From: Rhizophagus sp. LPA8_4_AMF | Taxonomy: Eukaryota > Glomeromycota > Glomeromycetes > Glomerales > Glomeraceae | Direction: 5' to 3' | DNA length: 20,220 nt | Assembly (NCBI GenBank): GCA_021464525.1 | Contig: JADRCO010001332.1 | Location: 1-20,220, forward strand | Shown here: piece after piece, positions 8,640 to 18,765 of the stretch | How the letters are laid out: each line of letters starts with the position of its first letter | Numbering within the stretch: the first letter of the stretch is position 1 | Translations under genes and position numbers: made by a program | The notes under the pieces: model-generated | Database searches by the model: none | Seen by the model: only the letters and a program-made list of their open reading frames with translations | Told to the model about the DNA's origin: nothing

Positions 8640-9335
8640 CAGATCCAGGAATAGATATTGGTAAGCTCTAAAAGGGGAGTTTGTGAAATTAACTTTAAGA
8701 AACGTTCTAACGTTTCTTTTTTTTTAATTTTTGTAGGCGACAGGTTCCCTGGGCTTCCCGGAATACAGGTATGCTGTTTCCATAAAACGTAAAAAATCAC
8801 AATTTTATTATTTTTTAAAACTAAAGACAAAAAACTACACCCTTATTTGATAATTTATCTTAATGTATTTTTTTTTATTCTTTATAGGGAACGGACCTTG
8901 GAAAGTCTACTATCTCTAAAACAGGCTGTGGTAAGTATAAGGGGTATCAGAATTTCAGCATTGTTTAAAAGACGGTACTAACGTTTCTTTTTTTGTTTTA
9001 TTTTTTGTAGGGACGTTTTTTTTTTGATTTTTTATAGGGGACAGCCTTCGGAAATTAACTCTGGTGAGTATTGGTGAGGGGATTTCAGCATTATTTTAAG
9101 AAAATGGTATTAACATCTCTTTTTTATTTATTTTTGTAGGAACTGTTTTTATTTCTAATTTTCCATAGGGAACGGCCTTCTAGCGAGCATGAGGTGAGGG
9201 AATATGTTACTTTTTTTGTTTTATTTTTGTAGGAACATTTTTTTGATTTTTTATAGGGAACAGCCTTTTAAAGAAACAGTACTAATTTTTTTTTTTAATT
9301 TATTTTGTAGGAAACCTTTTTAAATTCTTTATAGT
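8640..9335 (+). repeat. Tandem array of units carrying splice-like donors and acceptors
   Basis: Four to five diverged units (88-150 bp apart) combine TTTTTGTAGG, TTTTATAGGGAAC(A/G)GCCTTC and a donor-like end: TTGGTAAGC near 8660, ACAGGTATGC near 8767, GTGGTAAGTAT near 8930, CTGGTGAGTAT near 9062, and GAGGTGAGGG near 9191. T-rich tracts precede each TAGG. In arrangement it mimics a row of 30-45 nt exons and short introns. No open frame continues across the units, so I annotate it as a repeat, not a gene. Confidence 0.55.
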
Positions 9336-10190
9336 AATAATGACATAAATGGGCAAACTAACAACAAATTACAATGATAGAAAAATCAAAAAGGAAACAA
9401 AAGTGAATGGGAAAAAAAGGAAAAAAGGAGAGGTAGAGATGAAATGAGAAAAAGATGAGGTGAAGGAGTGGAATGAGAAAAAGGTGATAAAGAAATGGAA
9501 CAAAAAAAAGAGAGGAGTATGATGAGAAATGAAAAAAGAGTGGTGAGGAATGTAAAAAAGGGAAAGGAGACAGTAAGCAATGTAAAAGGAAGAAGGTGAA
9601 GATTAAGAACGTAAAAAGGATGATGTGAGACGTAAAAAGGGAGAAAAAAGAGTGAAAGGGAAGATGAGAAACCTGAAAAAGGTGAAGGAGAAGATCAGAA
9701 ACGTAAAAAAGGGAGAAGAGAAAGATGTGAACCGAAAAAAAGGGAAAAGGGAGATGATGTGGAATGAAATATAAAGAACGAAAAAAAGAAAAAAGAAGTA
9801 GATGAAAAATAAAGAGAGGAGGAGGGAATTAATAAAAAATGGATAAGAAACAAAAAAAAGAAGGAGGAAATAGATTAGGAACAAAAAAAAGGAAGAAATG
9901 ATGACAAATAGAAAAAAGAAGGAAATTATGAGGATAAATGAAGAGAGGATGATGAAAAACAAAGAATGAGGAACAAAAAAAGGAACAAAAGAAAAAAACA
10001 ATGAGAAATGAATGAAAAAGAAATAAAAACAATGAAGGATAATAAGAAAATGAAAAAATGATAAAGAATAGATAAAGGATGGATAAAGGATGAAAGGAGA
10101 ACGAAAAGAACCAGGAGTGATGAAAGGGAAACAAAAATAAACAATAAAAAAGATGGTTCAAAACGAAATAAAGAATATGAATCACCAAAA
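9336..10190. repeat. Purine-rich degenerate minisatellite
   Basis: About 850 bp with almost only A and G on the plus strand. Between 9530 and 9770 a degenerate unit of roughly 30-35 bp is visible, with a core such as GAGAAACGTAAAAAAGGG repeated about seven times. The rest is less regular. The Phe/Leu-rich minus-strand reading frames over it are artefacts of composition. Such tracts can adopt triplex structures (established for polypurine DNA generally; not shown here). Confidence 0.65.
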
Positions 10191-10194
10191 AAAA

Positions 10195-10425
10195 GCTCAA
10201 AAATCGGTTTTTTTTGATTAAACCGTCAAGCTTGACGATTATTCACTAAAAACATCAAAAAAATCGATTTTTTTTTGATTAAAATGTCAAGCTTGACGTT
10301 TTTTCACTAAAACAATCAAAAAAATCAAAAAAACCGATTTTTTTTGATTAAAACGTTAAGCTTGACGTTTTTTCACTCAAAAAATCAAAAAAAAAATCGT
10401 TTTTTTTTATTATCACTGTTTTCAA
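10195..10425. repeat. Tandem array with CGTCAAGCTTGACG palindrome
   Basis: Three full units and a partial one. The central palindrome is perfect at 10224-10237 (CGTCAAGCTTGACG) and near-perfect at 10285-10298 and 10354-10367, with periods of 61 and 69 bp. Each unit also holds an AAAATCGATTTTTT-like palindrome, TTTGATTAAA before the central palindrome, and TTCACTAAAA/TTCACTCAAA after it. No ORF is visible. Confidence 0.75.
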
Positions 10426-10730
10426 ATTAGTGGGACCCCTTGCATGTCACTCCCTAAGGAAATCGGATGTGGAAAACCTGGAATTTTCCTGAATAACTTT
10501 ATAGGAAAGATCCGATTGCTAGTGATTTCTGGAGGAAATCTCAGGAAATTCTCATTTATTCAAGTAGATAACTGAAAATTCGATTTTTTGATTTTTGAAT
10601 TTATTATTTTTGATTTAAATTAATTTTAATTAATTCTAATTAATTCTACAAATGATGATTAAAATTATAATAGTAAATAAACTTCATGTTGTGACGGGAG
10701 CCATTGGGAGGTCTCAAGCGTCACGGTTCT
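10426..10730. repeat. Short inverted repeats after the palindromic array
   Basis: AATCGGAT (about 10463) and ATCCGATT (about 10510) form an inverted pair around a GGAATTTTCC. At 10691-10696 and 10719-10724, GTGACG and CGTCAC can pair, with GAGCC/GGTCTC inside the loop extending the stem imperfectly. It looks like repeat-derived DNA of the same composite block; no gene is visible. Confidence 0.4.
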
Positions 10731-10813
10731 GAATTTTTCCAAAAGAAAAATTTCAGTATTATTACATTTTGTTTTAATGATTTCGTATTTATTAATAATT
10801 TTAAATAATCGTG

Positions 10814-10839
10814 TTGATTTTGATTTTGATTTTGATTTT
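10814..10839. repeat. TGATTT microsatellite
   Basis: About four copies of TGATTT run into a long T homopolymer ending at about 10850. Confidence 0.7.
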
Positions 10840-10850
10840 TTTTTTTTTTT

Positions 10851-12239
10851 GATAAATATTAGATAAAATAGTATAATCTAAATAATTATAAAGATATTAA
10901 GTAACTGTTTATAATAAAATAAAATTGTGTTTAAAAATTATTGAAATCAATTTCCTTTCTACAGACGATCTCTCTTGCAGCCCCTTGCATTATTAAATTA
11001 GTTTGGTTTTACAAGAAAAATTTTATCTTCAAAACAGAGATGAAGTTTATTAAATTTATCTTAATTTAATCTAAAGTTTGATAAAGTTTAGTTTAAGAGT
11101 AACCTAATAATATTGAAATTAAAGTTAAAAAGAAGGTTATTTCAAAATTTAGTACACCTGATCACGCAGACGAACCTTTTTTTGTATCACGTAAACCGTG
11201 TGATTGGACGATATCAAACTTCAAAATTTTACCGTGAAATGAAAAATAAAATAACTTAAATAACTTAAAATTTCTGAATATTCACATAAAAAAACATCGT
11301 TAATAAACTCCTAAAATTTAAAGTGTTTATTTTAAACATAATTTAAAGAACACATGTATTTCTATGAAAATGAACTAAATATTTCTTTACTTAGCAATTG
11401 CAAAAATTATTGTATGTCCAAACTGATGGTAAAGAGTACATTTTCTCACTCTTTGCACTAGTTTGTCATTTAACTTTTAATTTTCAAACGAATGGCGCAG
11501 TAACGTTTAAAATTTTAAGTAACCCACTTAACATCATAGGAAAGGTACAAATAACAAAAGTAGGGGATATTAACAGCCACCTGATGTGTCTACTACATGC
11601 AAATTGAAAATATTTACGGAATCTATTCATTAATCACCAAGTTTCCGCGTTTGTATAAATAGCTATTATTCTGTGACATTGACTTACAAAAGTAAATTAT
11701 CTTTTCAATAAACTAAAGTTTTAACAATTTTTTCTTAAATTTCTCATGCGTGTGCAAGCTATTTAATATTATTCAATTCCGTTAACTATTAATTCAATTT
11801 TTATGAATAAACACTTTTATCCTACCTACTTTCATTTCTTATAAAACAAATGCTTTTCCTCAAGGTTGATATTATATTAAGGCTAAAAAAAAAATTCATG
11901 CTTCAATATTTCATTATTAAAATAATTCCAGTATGTTTTAGAGAAATAGGAAAATTAAGATTGATAAATTTTGAGATTATAAATTTTAGCAAAGGGTATT
12001 GACATTGTCAAAGCGCAATAAATTTTTGTCTATTTTTATTATATTACATTATTATGTTATTTATAACTACCAAAATTACAAAACAAATTATAGTTATTGG
12101 ATGGGTAAAAATGTCAGTCACCCTGTAAGGATACTTATTATTTATTCCACGGATACGAAATTTTTCTTAAAATATAAATAAAAGACATCAATACACTGTA
12201 TTAAATAAAATATCGTAAATATTTAAAAAATTTTATACC
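10851..12239. other. Intergenic AT-rich region without supported gene
   Basis: Open frames at 11398-11607 and 11999-12181 are short and have no domain I recognise, and the second is nearly pure AT-coded residues. A T-rich/A-rich background with no clear tandem structure was seen. Confidence 0.4.
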
Positions 12240-12525
12240 TCATCTATCAGAAAATTTATGATATTGTGAATTATGTAAACTTGGAACTCTTGCATATTTG
12301 TTATTCTGTTTATTCCAATATAATGGTTCATCTCGCCATGTTACTGAATATATCGTTACAAAACCATTTTTTAATATCATAAAATTTATTGTATATTTGT
12401 ATGGTATACATTCAAATATAATATAATCATCGTCATAGTAACCATGTATTTTTGAATGAAATTATAAATTTCTTCATTTCCACTGGTCTTATTTGTAAAA
12501 TTATTCTTAAACAATCCCCAATGAC
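12240..12525 (-). pseudogene. Frameshifted protein kinase N-lobe fragment
   Basis: From 12523 a minus-strand frame reads HWGLFKNNFTNKTSGNEEIY..FIQKY. At about 12446 it must switch frame to read HGYYDDDYIIFECIPYKYTI, then LKNGFVTIYSVTWRDEPLYW and NNKYARVPSLHN, ending at TGA 12242-12240. The order TSGNE..IDNFIQ, F-E-x-IPY, glycine-loop region, (T)IYSATW.DGPL.YW matches my memory of the start of the large Rhizophagus kinase family. The VAIK lysine and everything after it are missing, and the glycine-rich loop is degraded. This is a dead 5' fragment about 600 bp upstream of an intact but different kinase-fusion gene. Confidence 0.6.
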
Positions 12526-13012
12526 GTCATAAAAAATTTTTTTGGAAAAAATTTTATAAGCTAGCGCATGTGATATTGTGATACGGCTGATATATAACAC
12601 CTATCTATGGTTAGGTTGAATTCGAAATTTAAATTTCTCAGGTTAACCTTTACTTTTTATGTAATGAAGGACTCGAAACAAATAACCACTTGTGAACCTG
12701 TAAAAAGGCGCTGAATATTTTACTTTTAACACCTGTTTTCAACAAGCATCGTGACATTCTGATCGGCTAGGACTAAGTTTGGTTTCGTTTGAAAGAATAT
12801 TATTCATTTGCATTTGGGAATGACTTATTTTTCCTCTCTGATCAAAAAGAGCTGTAAACTTAACCCCAATGGGTTTCAATCACTTCAGAGTATTCAGAAT
12901 ATTGTTCCACGGATTATACGACTTGACTATAAAGAAATGAGGCGCAGATACTGCGCAGATAAGTACATATGCATTCACATGCGGATGACATCATCAGCTC
13001 AAAAATTATTGA
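12526..13012. other. Intergenic upstream of kinase-fusion gene
   Basis: A frame at 12808-13071 is open but has no recognisable domain and runs into the promoter elements of the next gene, so it is not called. A short direct repeat, GCGCAGATA, occurs twice around 12943-12961. Confidence 0.4.
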
Positions 13013-13056
13013 CCAATGGTCAGCATGACACGTGTTTTTCTTACGTAGTTTATAAA
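13013..13056 (+). promoter_or_regulatory. CCAAT, CACGTG and TATA cluster before the kinase-fusion gene
   Basis: CCAAT lies at 13013-13017 inside GACCAATGGTC, CACGTG at 13029-13034 and TATAAA at 13051-13056, in the order of a typical fungal promoter, 71 bp or more before the ATG at 13127. CACGTG is the bHLH (Cbf1/Pho4 class) consensus; actual binding is unknown. Confidence 0.5.
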
Positions 13057-13126
13057 TCATCAATATTATAGGAGTTCTATTGATTTTTCATAGCTTTTCT
13101 TCCTCCTCTTCTAATAGTCTTCCATT

Positions 13127-14413
13127 ATGACTGAAACAGCAGGCCAATTACTAAGTCATGTCATTCCAGACTGCCAATGGCTCCCACAAAATTCATCTAA
13201 TCCATCAACAACATCACCTTCTTATCCACGGTTTCCAAATAACGTGTGGGAATGGACCGGGTTCTTTCAAGCTGTTAGACTTGCCGTACAACAAAATAAT
13301 CTTCCGCCTGGACAATTCCCTATATTCGCAATTAATGCACAACCTCTCAGAGTCGAAGACGATGCAAAATCTCAATTTTATTTTAATGTTTTATGTCCTG
13401 TCAAAGCGCTATTACCACAAGGAATATTTGGTGCAACACCTGCCGGATTCTTGGGTGCTTCTGACTATGCTTTATGCACTAATAATTACACAGTGGCCAA
13501 GATGCCTGTGGAAATGAAAACGCGCCATAATCTTAACTTAAGTGGTCATAATTTCTGGCAAATTTATCGATATGCCGACCAGAGTCAAATCACGGATCCA
13601 AATTTTAAATTCAAGAAAAGGATCCTATCACAGATATTTGGTGAAATGGCCTGTAATGGCCTCCATTATGGGATTTTATCAAATTATAGTGATACATACT
13701 TTCTTAAGCGAGAAGAAACAACTCCAACCACCCTTTATGTTTCTTGTGTTGTTCAACCCACTGATACTAATCCAACTTTACGCGAATGCGTTTACTATAT
13801 TAGCCAACTTGCCATAAATGATAATGTCGGTAATAGATTATCCAAAAGAATTATTACTGTAGGTGATTACATAGGTGGTGGGTCATTCGGAAAAGTTTTT
13901 TCTGGATATTATGATAATCAAGATGTAGCATGGAAGACTTGTGATGCATATAAGATGCAAGAGGAGATGAAAACGCTAAAACATGAAGCTCATATATATT
14001 CTATTTTGAAAGAATGTCAAGGTACAATAATTTTTTCATTCATAATATTTTTGGATAATATTAACCTGTCTAATGCAATATTGATATTAGGTCGTGATAT
14101 TCCACATTTGTTCTACAACGGTTACATTTATGATGGATATCTTTTTGCGTTAGCGTTACAATTAATTGAGTACTCTCATCATATTGACCCGTCAAGTCTC
14201 ACAAAAAAGGAAAAAGAATTAATAGTCAATCAACTCAAATCAATACATAATTTTGGCGTCTTACACAATGATATTTCTCAGAAAAATATACTATACGAGC
14301 CAAAAAGTAACCATTACTTTTTTATTGACTTTGGCCTAAGTGAGATCGTGGATAATGAGTCACCAAAATTGCGCAAGGAAGAAAGAAGATTAAAAAAGTT
14401 ATTACAACTTTAG
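13127..14413 (+). CDS. REase-like domain fused to a compact protein kinase
   Basis: The continuous ORF is 428 codons, but 14022-14090 is almost certainly an intron, leaving 405 residues. Residues 85-235 form a nuclease-like domain: D113 (in ASDYALC) and E129/K131 (PVEMKT) fit the D..ExK of PD-(D/E)XK folds. They are followed by the helix ILSQIFGEM and strands YGILSNYSDTYFL and LYVSCVVQP. Residues 243-405 are a kinase: glycine loop GGGSFGKVF (250-258), K270 in VAWK, E287 in the C helix, HNDISQKNIL (357-366) and FIDFGLS (376-382). The protein stops soon after the activation segment, in a basic LRKEERRLKKLL tail, so most of the C-lobe is absent. This layout resembles the REase-kinase C-terminal modules of Crinkler-type proteins common in Rhizophagus, but no N-terminal LxLFLAK header or signal peptide is visible. 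A catalytically active kinase is likely; nuclease activity is uncertain. Confidence 0.8.
   Translation: MTETAGQLLSHVIPDCQWLPQNSSNPSTTSPSYPRFPNNVWEWTGFFQAVRLAVQQNNLPPGQFPIFAINAQPLRVEDDAKSQFYFNVLCPVKALLPQGIFGATPAGFLGASDYALCTNNYTVAKMPVEMKTRHNLNLSGHNFWQIYRYADQSQITDPNFKFKKRILSQIFGEMACNGLHYGILSNYSDTYFLKREETTPTTLYVSCVVQPTDTNPTLRECVYYISQLAINDNVGNRLSKRIITVGDYIGGGSFGKVFSGYYDNQDVAWKTCDAYKMQEEMKTLKHEAHIYSILKECQGTIIFSFIIFLDNINLSNAILILGRDIPHLFYNGYIYDGYLFALALQLIEYSHHIDPSSLTKKEKELIVNQLKSIHNFGVLHNDISQKNILYEPKSNHYFFIDFGLSEIVDNESPKLRKEERRLKKLLQL
14022..14090 (+). other. Predicted 69-nt stopless intron in the kinase domain
   Basis: Donor CAAG/GTACAATAA and acceptor TGATATTAG/GTCG flank 69 nt containing a branch-like CTAAT (about 14070). 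The length is divisible by three and there is no in-frame stop. If retained it adds 23 hydrophobic residues between the C helix and the segment beginning RDIPHLFYNGYI. Removing it joins KECQG to that segment, the spacing expected in a kinase N-lobe. Confidence 0.75.
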
Positions 14414-14459
14414 GACTATTCTTTATCAATGATACTGCATTATCACTAGATGAAGCATA

Positions 14460-14465
14460 AATAAA
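14460..14465 (+). terminator. AATAAA polyadenylation-like signal
   Basis: AATAAA lies 47 bp after the TAG at 14411-14413, with T-rich sequence following and a second AATAAAA near 14500. It is consistent with 3' end formation of the kinase-fusion transcript. Confidence 0.45.
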
Positions 14466-14519
14466 TTTTTATTGCAAGCTACAATGTATATAAATCATGA
14501 AATAAAAGTAATATATTTT

Positions 14520-15660
14520 GCGTAACTTATTTTTTCCAATGCAAATAAATATAAAGCCTTATTTAGGCAAAATTATATTAAATAATAGCAAGAGAAATGT
14601 ATGATGTTATCAAAGAGGGAGGGAGTACGCTGATCCTAGGCCATTTAATGCGAGTCCCAGCATCACATTATTTCTTTGCGCTCCCAATTTACGAAAAATA
14701 TCTATAACTAATTTTATTACTAATTCTCGTAACAATACACCTTTTCTATGCTAGGTTTCCGAAATAAATTATCCCACACATATCTACAGAAGTTTCACCT
14801 ATCTATATCACTCTCACCCACATAGACCATGTAAAAGATTAAGTTCCAAGAGAACTTTTCCACGATGACACGATGAATTAATTTCGAACCTATAGCATAT
14901 TAGCATCAGAGAATAGAAATAAGTATATGCCCATAATTTTCGATAAAAAATAAACGATACAACACTAATCCACTTCATTTCATCCTTACCATGATATTTC
15001 ATTTTTGTAGCATTCTACTCCGCCAAATATTTGAGAAAACTGATGCTTAATGGTTTTTGCATCGAAAGTACGATATCATTTTTGCTTGATTTATTGCGCC
15101 ATATGTTTAATAGATAAGCATCAGCAAAGCCACAATTTTTACTGCGCTAATTTGACACGTGCCGACAATCACGATTTGCTTGCCAAAGATCAAAATGCCG
15201 ATATATAACAAGAAGAGTAAATATGCCCGTTTGATTTTGGAACATCTATATAGACAGGAAAATCGATTAAGATCGTGATGTGAAGTTAGCCGAGCAATAG
15301 AACCAACGTATAATGCTGGTAGGAATTACACAAATATTCCGATGTCGACCGGCATTACATAACACGTGACAATTGTGGAACTATTTGTAATTTATGAACC
15401 TTATACTTTAGGCAAGAATGATATTGATGAATATTTTTATTTAGTAAATTTAGTAAAATTTCAAAAAAAAATGAGAAAATGAATTAATCTTATTGAATGA
15501 TATTACTTAGGTATTTATTTATTTAATAAAAATAGATAAATTTAATAAGATTCGAAAAAATAAATATTAACCGCTCAAATATTGAGATAAAAATCATTGT
15601 AAATAAATACCATAAAAATATTTATGTATATATATATATTTTTAACTTAAAAGGAAAATA
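14520..15660. other. Intergenic region without supported gene
   Basis: A minus-strand frame at 14814-15002 has no recognisable domain. The part from about 15020 to 15420 is locally richer in G and C and contains two CACGTG (15156, 15363). An AT dinucleotide run lies at 15626-15640, just beyond the P450 stop. Nothing else was seen. Confidence 0.4.
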
Positions 15661-15663
15661 TAA

Positions 15664-17387
15664 TTAAAATATTCTCGGTTTAATCTTAACAATTAATTCT
15701 TTACAAGTTGAAAATAAACCAGATTCATGTTTAAGTGGTGAATTCATATCTGCCAATTCAACATCATATTTTCTATAAATTAAAGCTAATAAACATTTTA
15801 ATTCTATCATTGCCAATTTTCTTCCAGGACAAATTCTAATCCCACCTCCAAATATAGTAAAAGAATTTTTTACATGTTGTTTTTCAAGTAAATATTTATC
15901 ACTTTCTTCAATTTTATAAAATCTATAAGGATCAAATTTTTCAGGTTCAGTCCAATAATCTTTACACATCATTATTGCTGAATAAAGTATATGAAATGAA
16001 GTTCCTTCAGGCCAATTAAATCCTCCAACTTCATCTTTTTCAACGTTCATACGACTTATAAAAAAAGTTATAGGAGAATGTCGATATACTTCTTTAATAA
16101 CTGCATCAAAATAATATAATTTTTCAATATTATTGTAAGTTATAGGTTTTGTTGAATCATTTCCAAGAACTTCATCTAATTCTTGACGTAATCGTTGTTT
16201 CACTTCAGGATAATGCCCAAGATAATATACGACAAAGCAAAGCAAATTCGCCGTCTAGTAATTTTATAATTTTTTTTTAAAAAAAAAAAATAAAAATAAA
16301 TTCATAAAATTTTATTAAATAACCAAAATTCCTTACTCACAGTATCAGTTCCTCCATTAATGGCATCGAGTACATTACCAAAAATCTCTTTGTCAGTCAT
16401 CGGTCTTAACAAATCGACATCACCATGTTTCGTGGAATTAATATCACGTGACGTATTTGCAGTTATAAAAGAAGTTAACATGTCATGACGAAGAGGTTGA
16501 TCTAATGGTGTATTTTCAATTTCAGTCTTTCTTTCTTTAATAATATTACTTATTCTTTCAAATAAATAATCCCTATTTTTTAAGAAACCATTTATTTTTC
16601 CACGAATGAATGGAACATAATGTCGCATAAACTTATTAAAAATAACAAAATAAATTAGACCATCTACTAAAGTTTCAATTGAATGAATAAAATCTTCAGA
16701 TTCTTTAATTTTTTCTTTTTCATTTTCATTTAAATTATTAAAATTTTCAGGAATAAGAGAATTATAATAAGAAGAGATAGAATTATTTTTTTTTCCAGTT
16801 GAAATTTTAAAAATTATTTCATTTGTAAATCTAAGCATCCATTTTATAAGATCCAATTCATATTCATCACCAAGTTTATTCCAATAAAATTCCATTTCAT
16901 TCCATAATTCATTAGTCCATTCAATGGATTGTTGATTAAAACTTGGTGTCATCATTGCTTGACTAAAAAATTGACGATTATATTTCCAAGATTTATGATC
17001 ATTATTATTAACTAAACCAGTTCCAATATAACCATATTCTGTAAGACCTTCTGTAATATGAAATCTAAAAGGATATATAGTTTTTGTTGTAGGTACATTC
17101 ATATTTTTAATATAATCTGTTTTACATAATACGATAGAACGTTGTCCTACAAAATTTATTTCAAACATATCTCCATATTTTTTATGCATTAACTTCAACC
17201 AATCACTATATTCATAACCAATTTTTTGATGAACGTTACCAAGAAAAGGAATTGGGAATGGACCAGGTAAAGGATTTAGTCGAGTAAAATATCGATAATA
17301 ATAATGAGTTACATAGATAATTATAAAAGTTAACAAAAGATAAAATATATCATAAATTCCAAACGATGAAATAATTGTGGATATCAT
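15664..17387 (-). CDS. Cytochrome P450 monooxygenase (microsomal, class II type)
   Basis: Two exons, 17387-16341 and 16254-15664, are joined across an 86-nt intron (GTGAGT..CTAG) in phase 0, giving 545 residues, normal for a fungal P450. Residues 10-34 are a membrane anchor, followed by a proline hinge (LNPLPGPFPIPFLGN). The I-helix oxygen-binding motif GGTDTT (345-350) is split by the intron. The K-helix ExxR is KEVYR (E404, R407), the PERF-like motif is FDPYRF (456-461), and the heme loop FGGGIRICPG (484-493) supplies Cys491. All residues for activity are present, so it should be an NADPH-P450-reductase-dependent monooxygenase of the endoplasmic reticulum. Substrate and CYP family cannot be assigned by eye. 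Nothing nearby suggests a biosynthetic cluster. An upstream TATA-like box is present. The ATG chosen gives the full anchor. Confidence 0.93.
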
Positions 17388-17476
17388 TTTATTAATAAAG
17401 TTGGTAAAAAAAATTAAAATTTTTGGGGAAATAAATTAATAACGCGCTTTATTATGTTATATAATATGTAATATAT

Positions 17477-17483
17477 TTTATAA
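17477..17483 (-). promoter_or_regulatory. TATA-like box of the P450 gene
   Basis: On the minus strand TATAAAA (reverse complement of 17477-17483) lies about 90 bp before the ATG at 17387. The surroundings are very AT-rich, so the call is weak. Confidence 0.35.
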
Positions 17484-17499
17484 ACATAATTTTTATATA

Positions 17500-17989
17500 T
17501 TTGTAAAAGTTTTGTAAATAATCAAAAATAAAAAAGATTAAATGATTTACATCTATTTTTAACATTCTAAAACTCCAAAACCATGTATCATCCTTTTTTT
17601 GACCAACAAACAATAATGCGATGATCGTTTAACACCTAAACATTTTGATATTAAATATGATGATGATCATGCAATGCTAATTTCCCTTGCGAAATTTAAG
17701 TTAAATGAATACTCTTTTTGAGAAAAGTTTTATCCATGAGGGCGTAAATTATCAAACTTTGTTTTGATTGTATGAAAAACAATATATTTAAAACAAGATA
17801 AGTGCATGTAATACATTTGTTCTGTTTTCTTGATATATTCCCAAAATTATTGTATGCCAATTTTTTACACGAAAACTTAAAAAGGGCAAAATGTTACAAA
17901 AAATCCCAATGCTATACTATAAATAGAAAATTATAATTTTCTTGGTAAATTAAAAATATTTGTGTCAGAAAACATTGGAACTGGTTAAT
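17500..17989. other. Intergenic upstream of P450
   Basis: No gene is supported. A short plus-strand frame near 17630-17720 (PKHFDIKYDDDHAMLISLAK) is protein-like but isolated, with no start and an early TGA. Confidence 0.3.
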
Positions 17990-18600
17990 GACTAATTCTG
18001 GATAGCATTAATAAAAGTCACAATTCTAGCCAAATTATTTCATCCAGAATTAAAAATAATAAACTGTGGCCAATATTCCGTGGTATGCGTATTGTTCATG
18101 GTATACAAAATGGTATATCCTTTCTTAGCCAGTTAAGGGTGATGTATCTAAGCCTATCTTAAAATATAAATAAATTTGACAAATTTACTGACATCTTTTC
18201 GAGCAGAATATCGTGAAAACGAATATAATTATCCTTCTTATTTGCCAAAGAAGGATGTGTTTTATTCTATCTTCCGGAGTGAAGATAGAAAATGTTTTCA
18301 TCTATGTATCGATATTTGTTTTAAGGATTTCTGACATCCTCAAAATTTTAGCGAGTAACGGTCCACTCGTCAGTGGCATGTGAACCTCTTGGGACAAAAT
18401 TTAATATTTCGTCAAGAAACTCAAGGACGAAATTTAAGTTTGAATAAGATACGTCTAACGGATACATAATCTCTTGTTATTCCTCAGAAAGTTTAATTAT
18501 TTATTCTTGGAAGCTATTTCCGCCGAAGGTATTCTTTCCGGTAGAGTCAATAACTGTAGTGATCATCGCTCTATAATCTTCAAATTTAATAAAAGGATAA
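17990..18600 (-). pseudogene. Possible heavily decayed gene, one frame with multiple stops
   Basis: A single minus-strand frame can be followed for about 195 codons with eight stops and no frameshift. It yields protein-like stretches such as EDYRAMITTVIDSTGK and a 40-codon open run containing MYPLDVSYSNLNFVLEFLDE. Stops are fewer than the roughly 16 I would expect by chance at this base composition. Plus-strand frames also have open stretches of about 50 codons, so coding origin is unproven. No family is recognised. Confidence 0.25.
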
Positions 18601-18765
18601 GTTGAACATTATTTAGTAATATTATTATTTTACTTATATTGATGAGCTGGACTCTCTTTCTCTTTTTCATTTTTAACGCTGGTGGAAGATAGGTGTTTAT
18701 GGAAAATAGTGAAAGATTATTAATTCGAAAAAAAACGGTTACACCACGATTTCCTGACGTACGAT

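Noticed and set aside
9386-10200. Several long minus-strand frames rich in Phe, Leu and Ser
   Set aside because: They translate a polypurine tract read on its pyrimidine strand; overlapping frames are open together, with no domain or intron structure.
10195-10425. Possible CRISPR-like array
   Set aside because: Only three units, palindromic, with spacers that are themselves repeats; the context is eukaryotic.
11398-11607. 69-codon plus-strand frame
   Set aside because: No recognisable family, non-ATG start, no promoter or splice context.
13158-13817. Two other-frame ORFs of 119 and 91 codons
   Set aside because: They overlap the kinase-fusion gene and show no motif.
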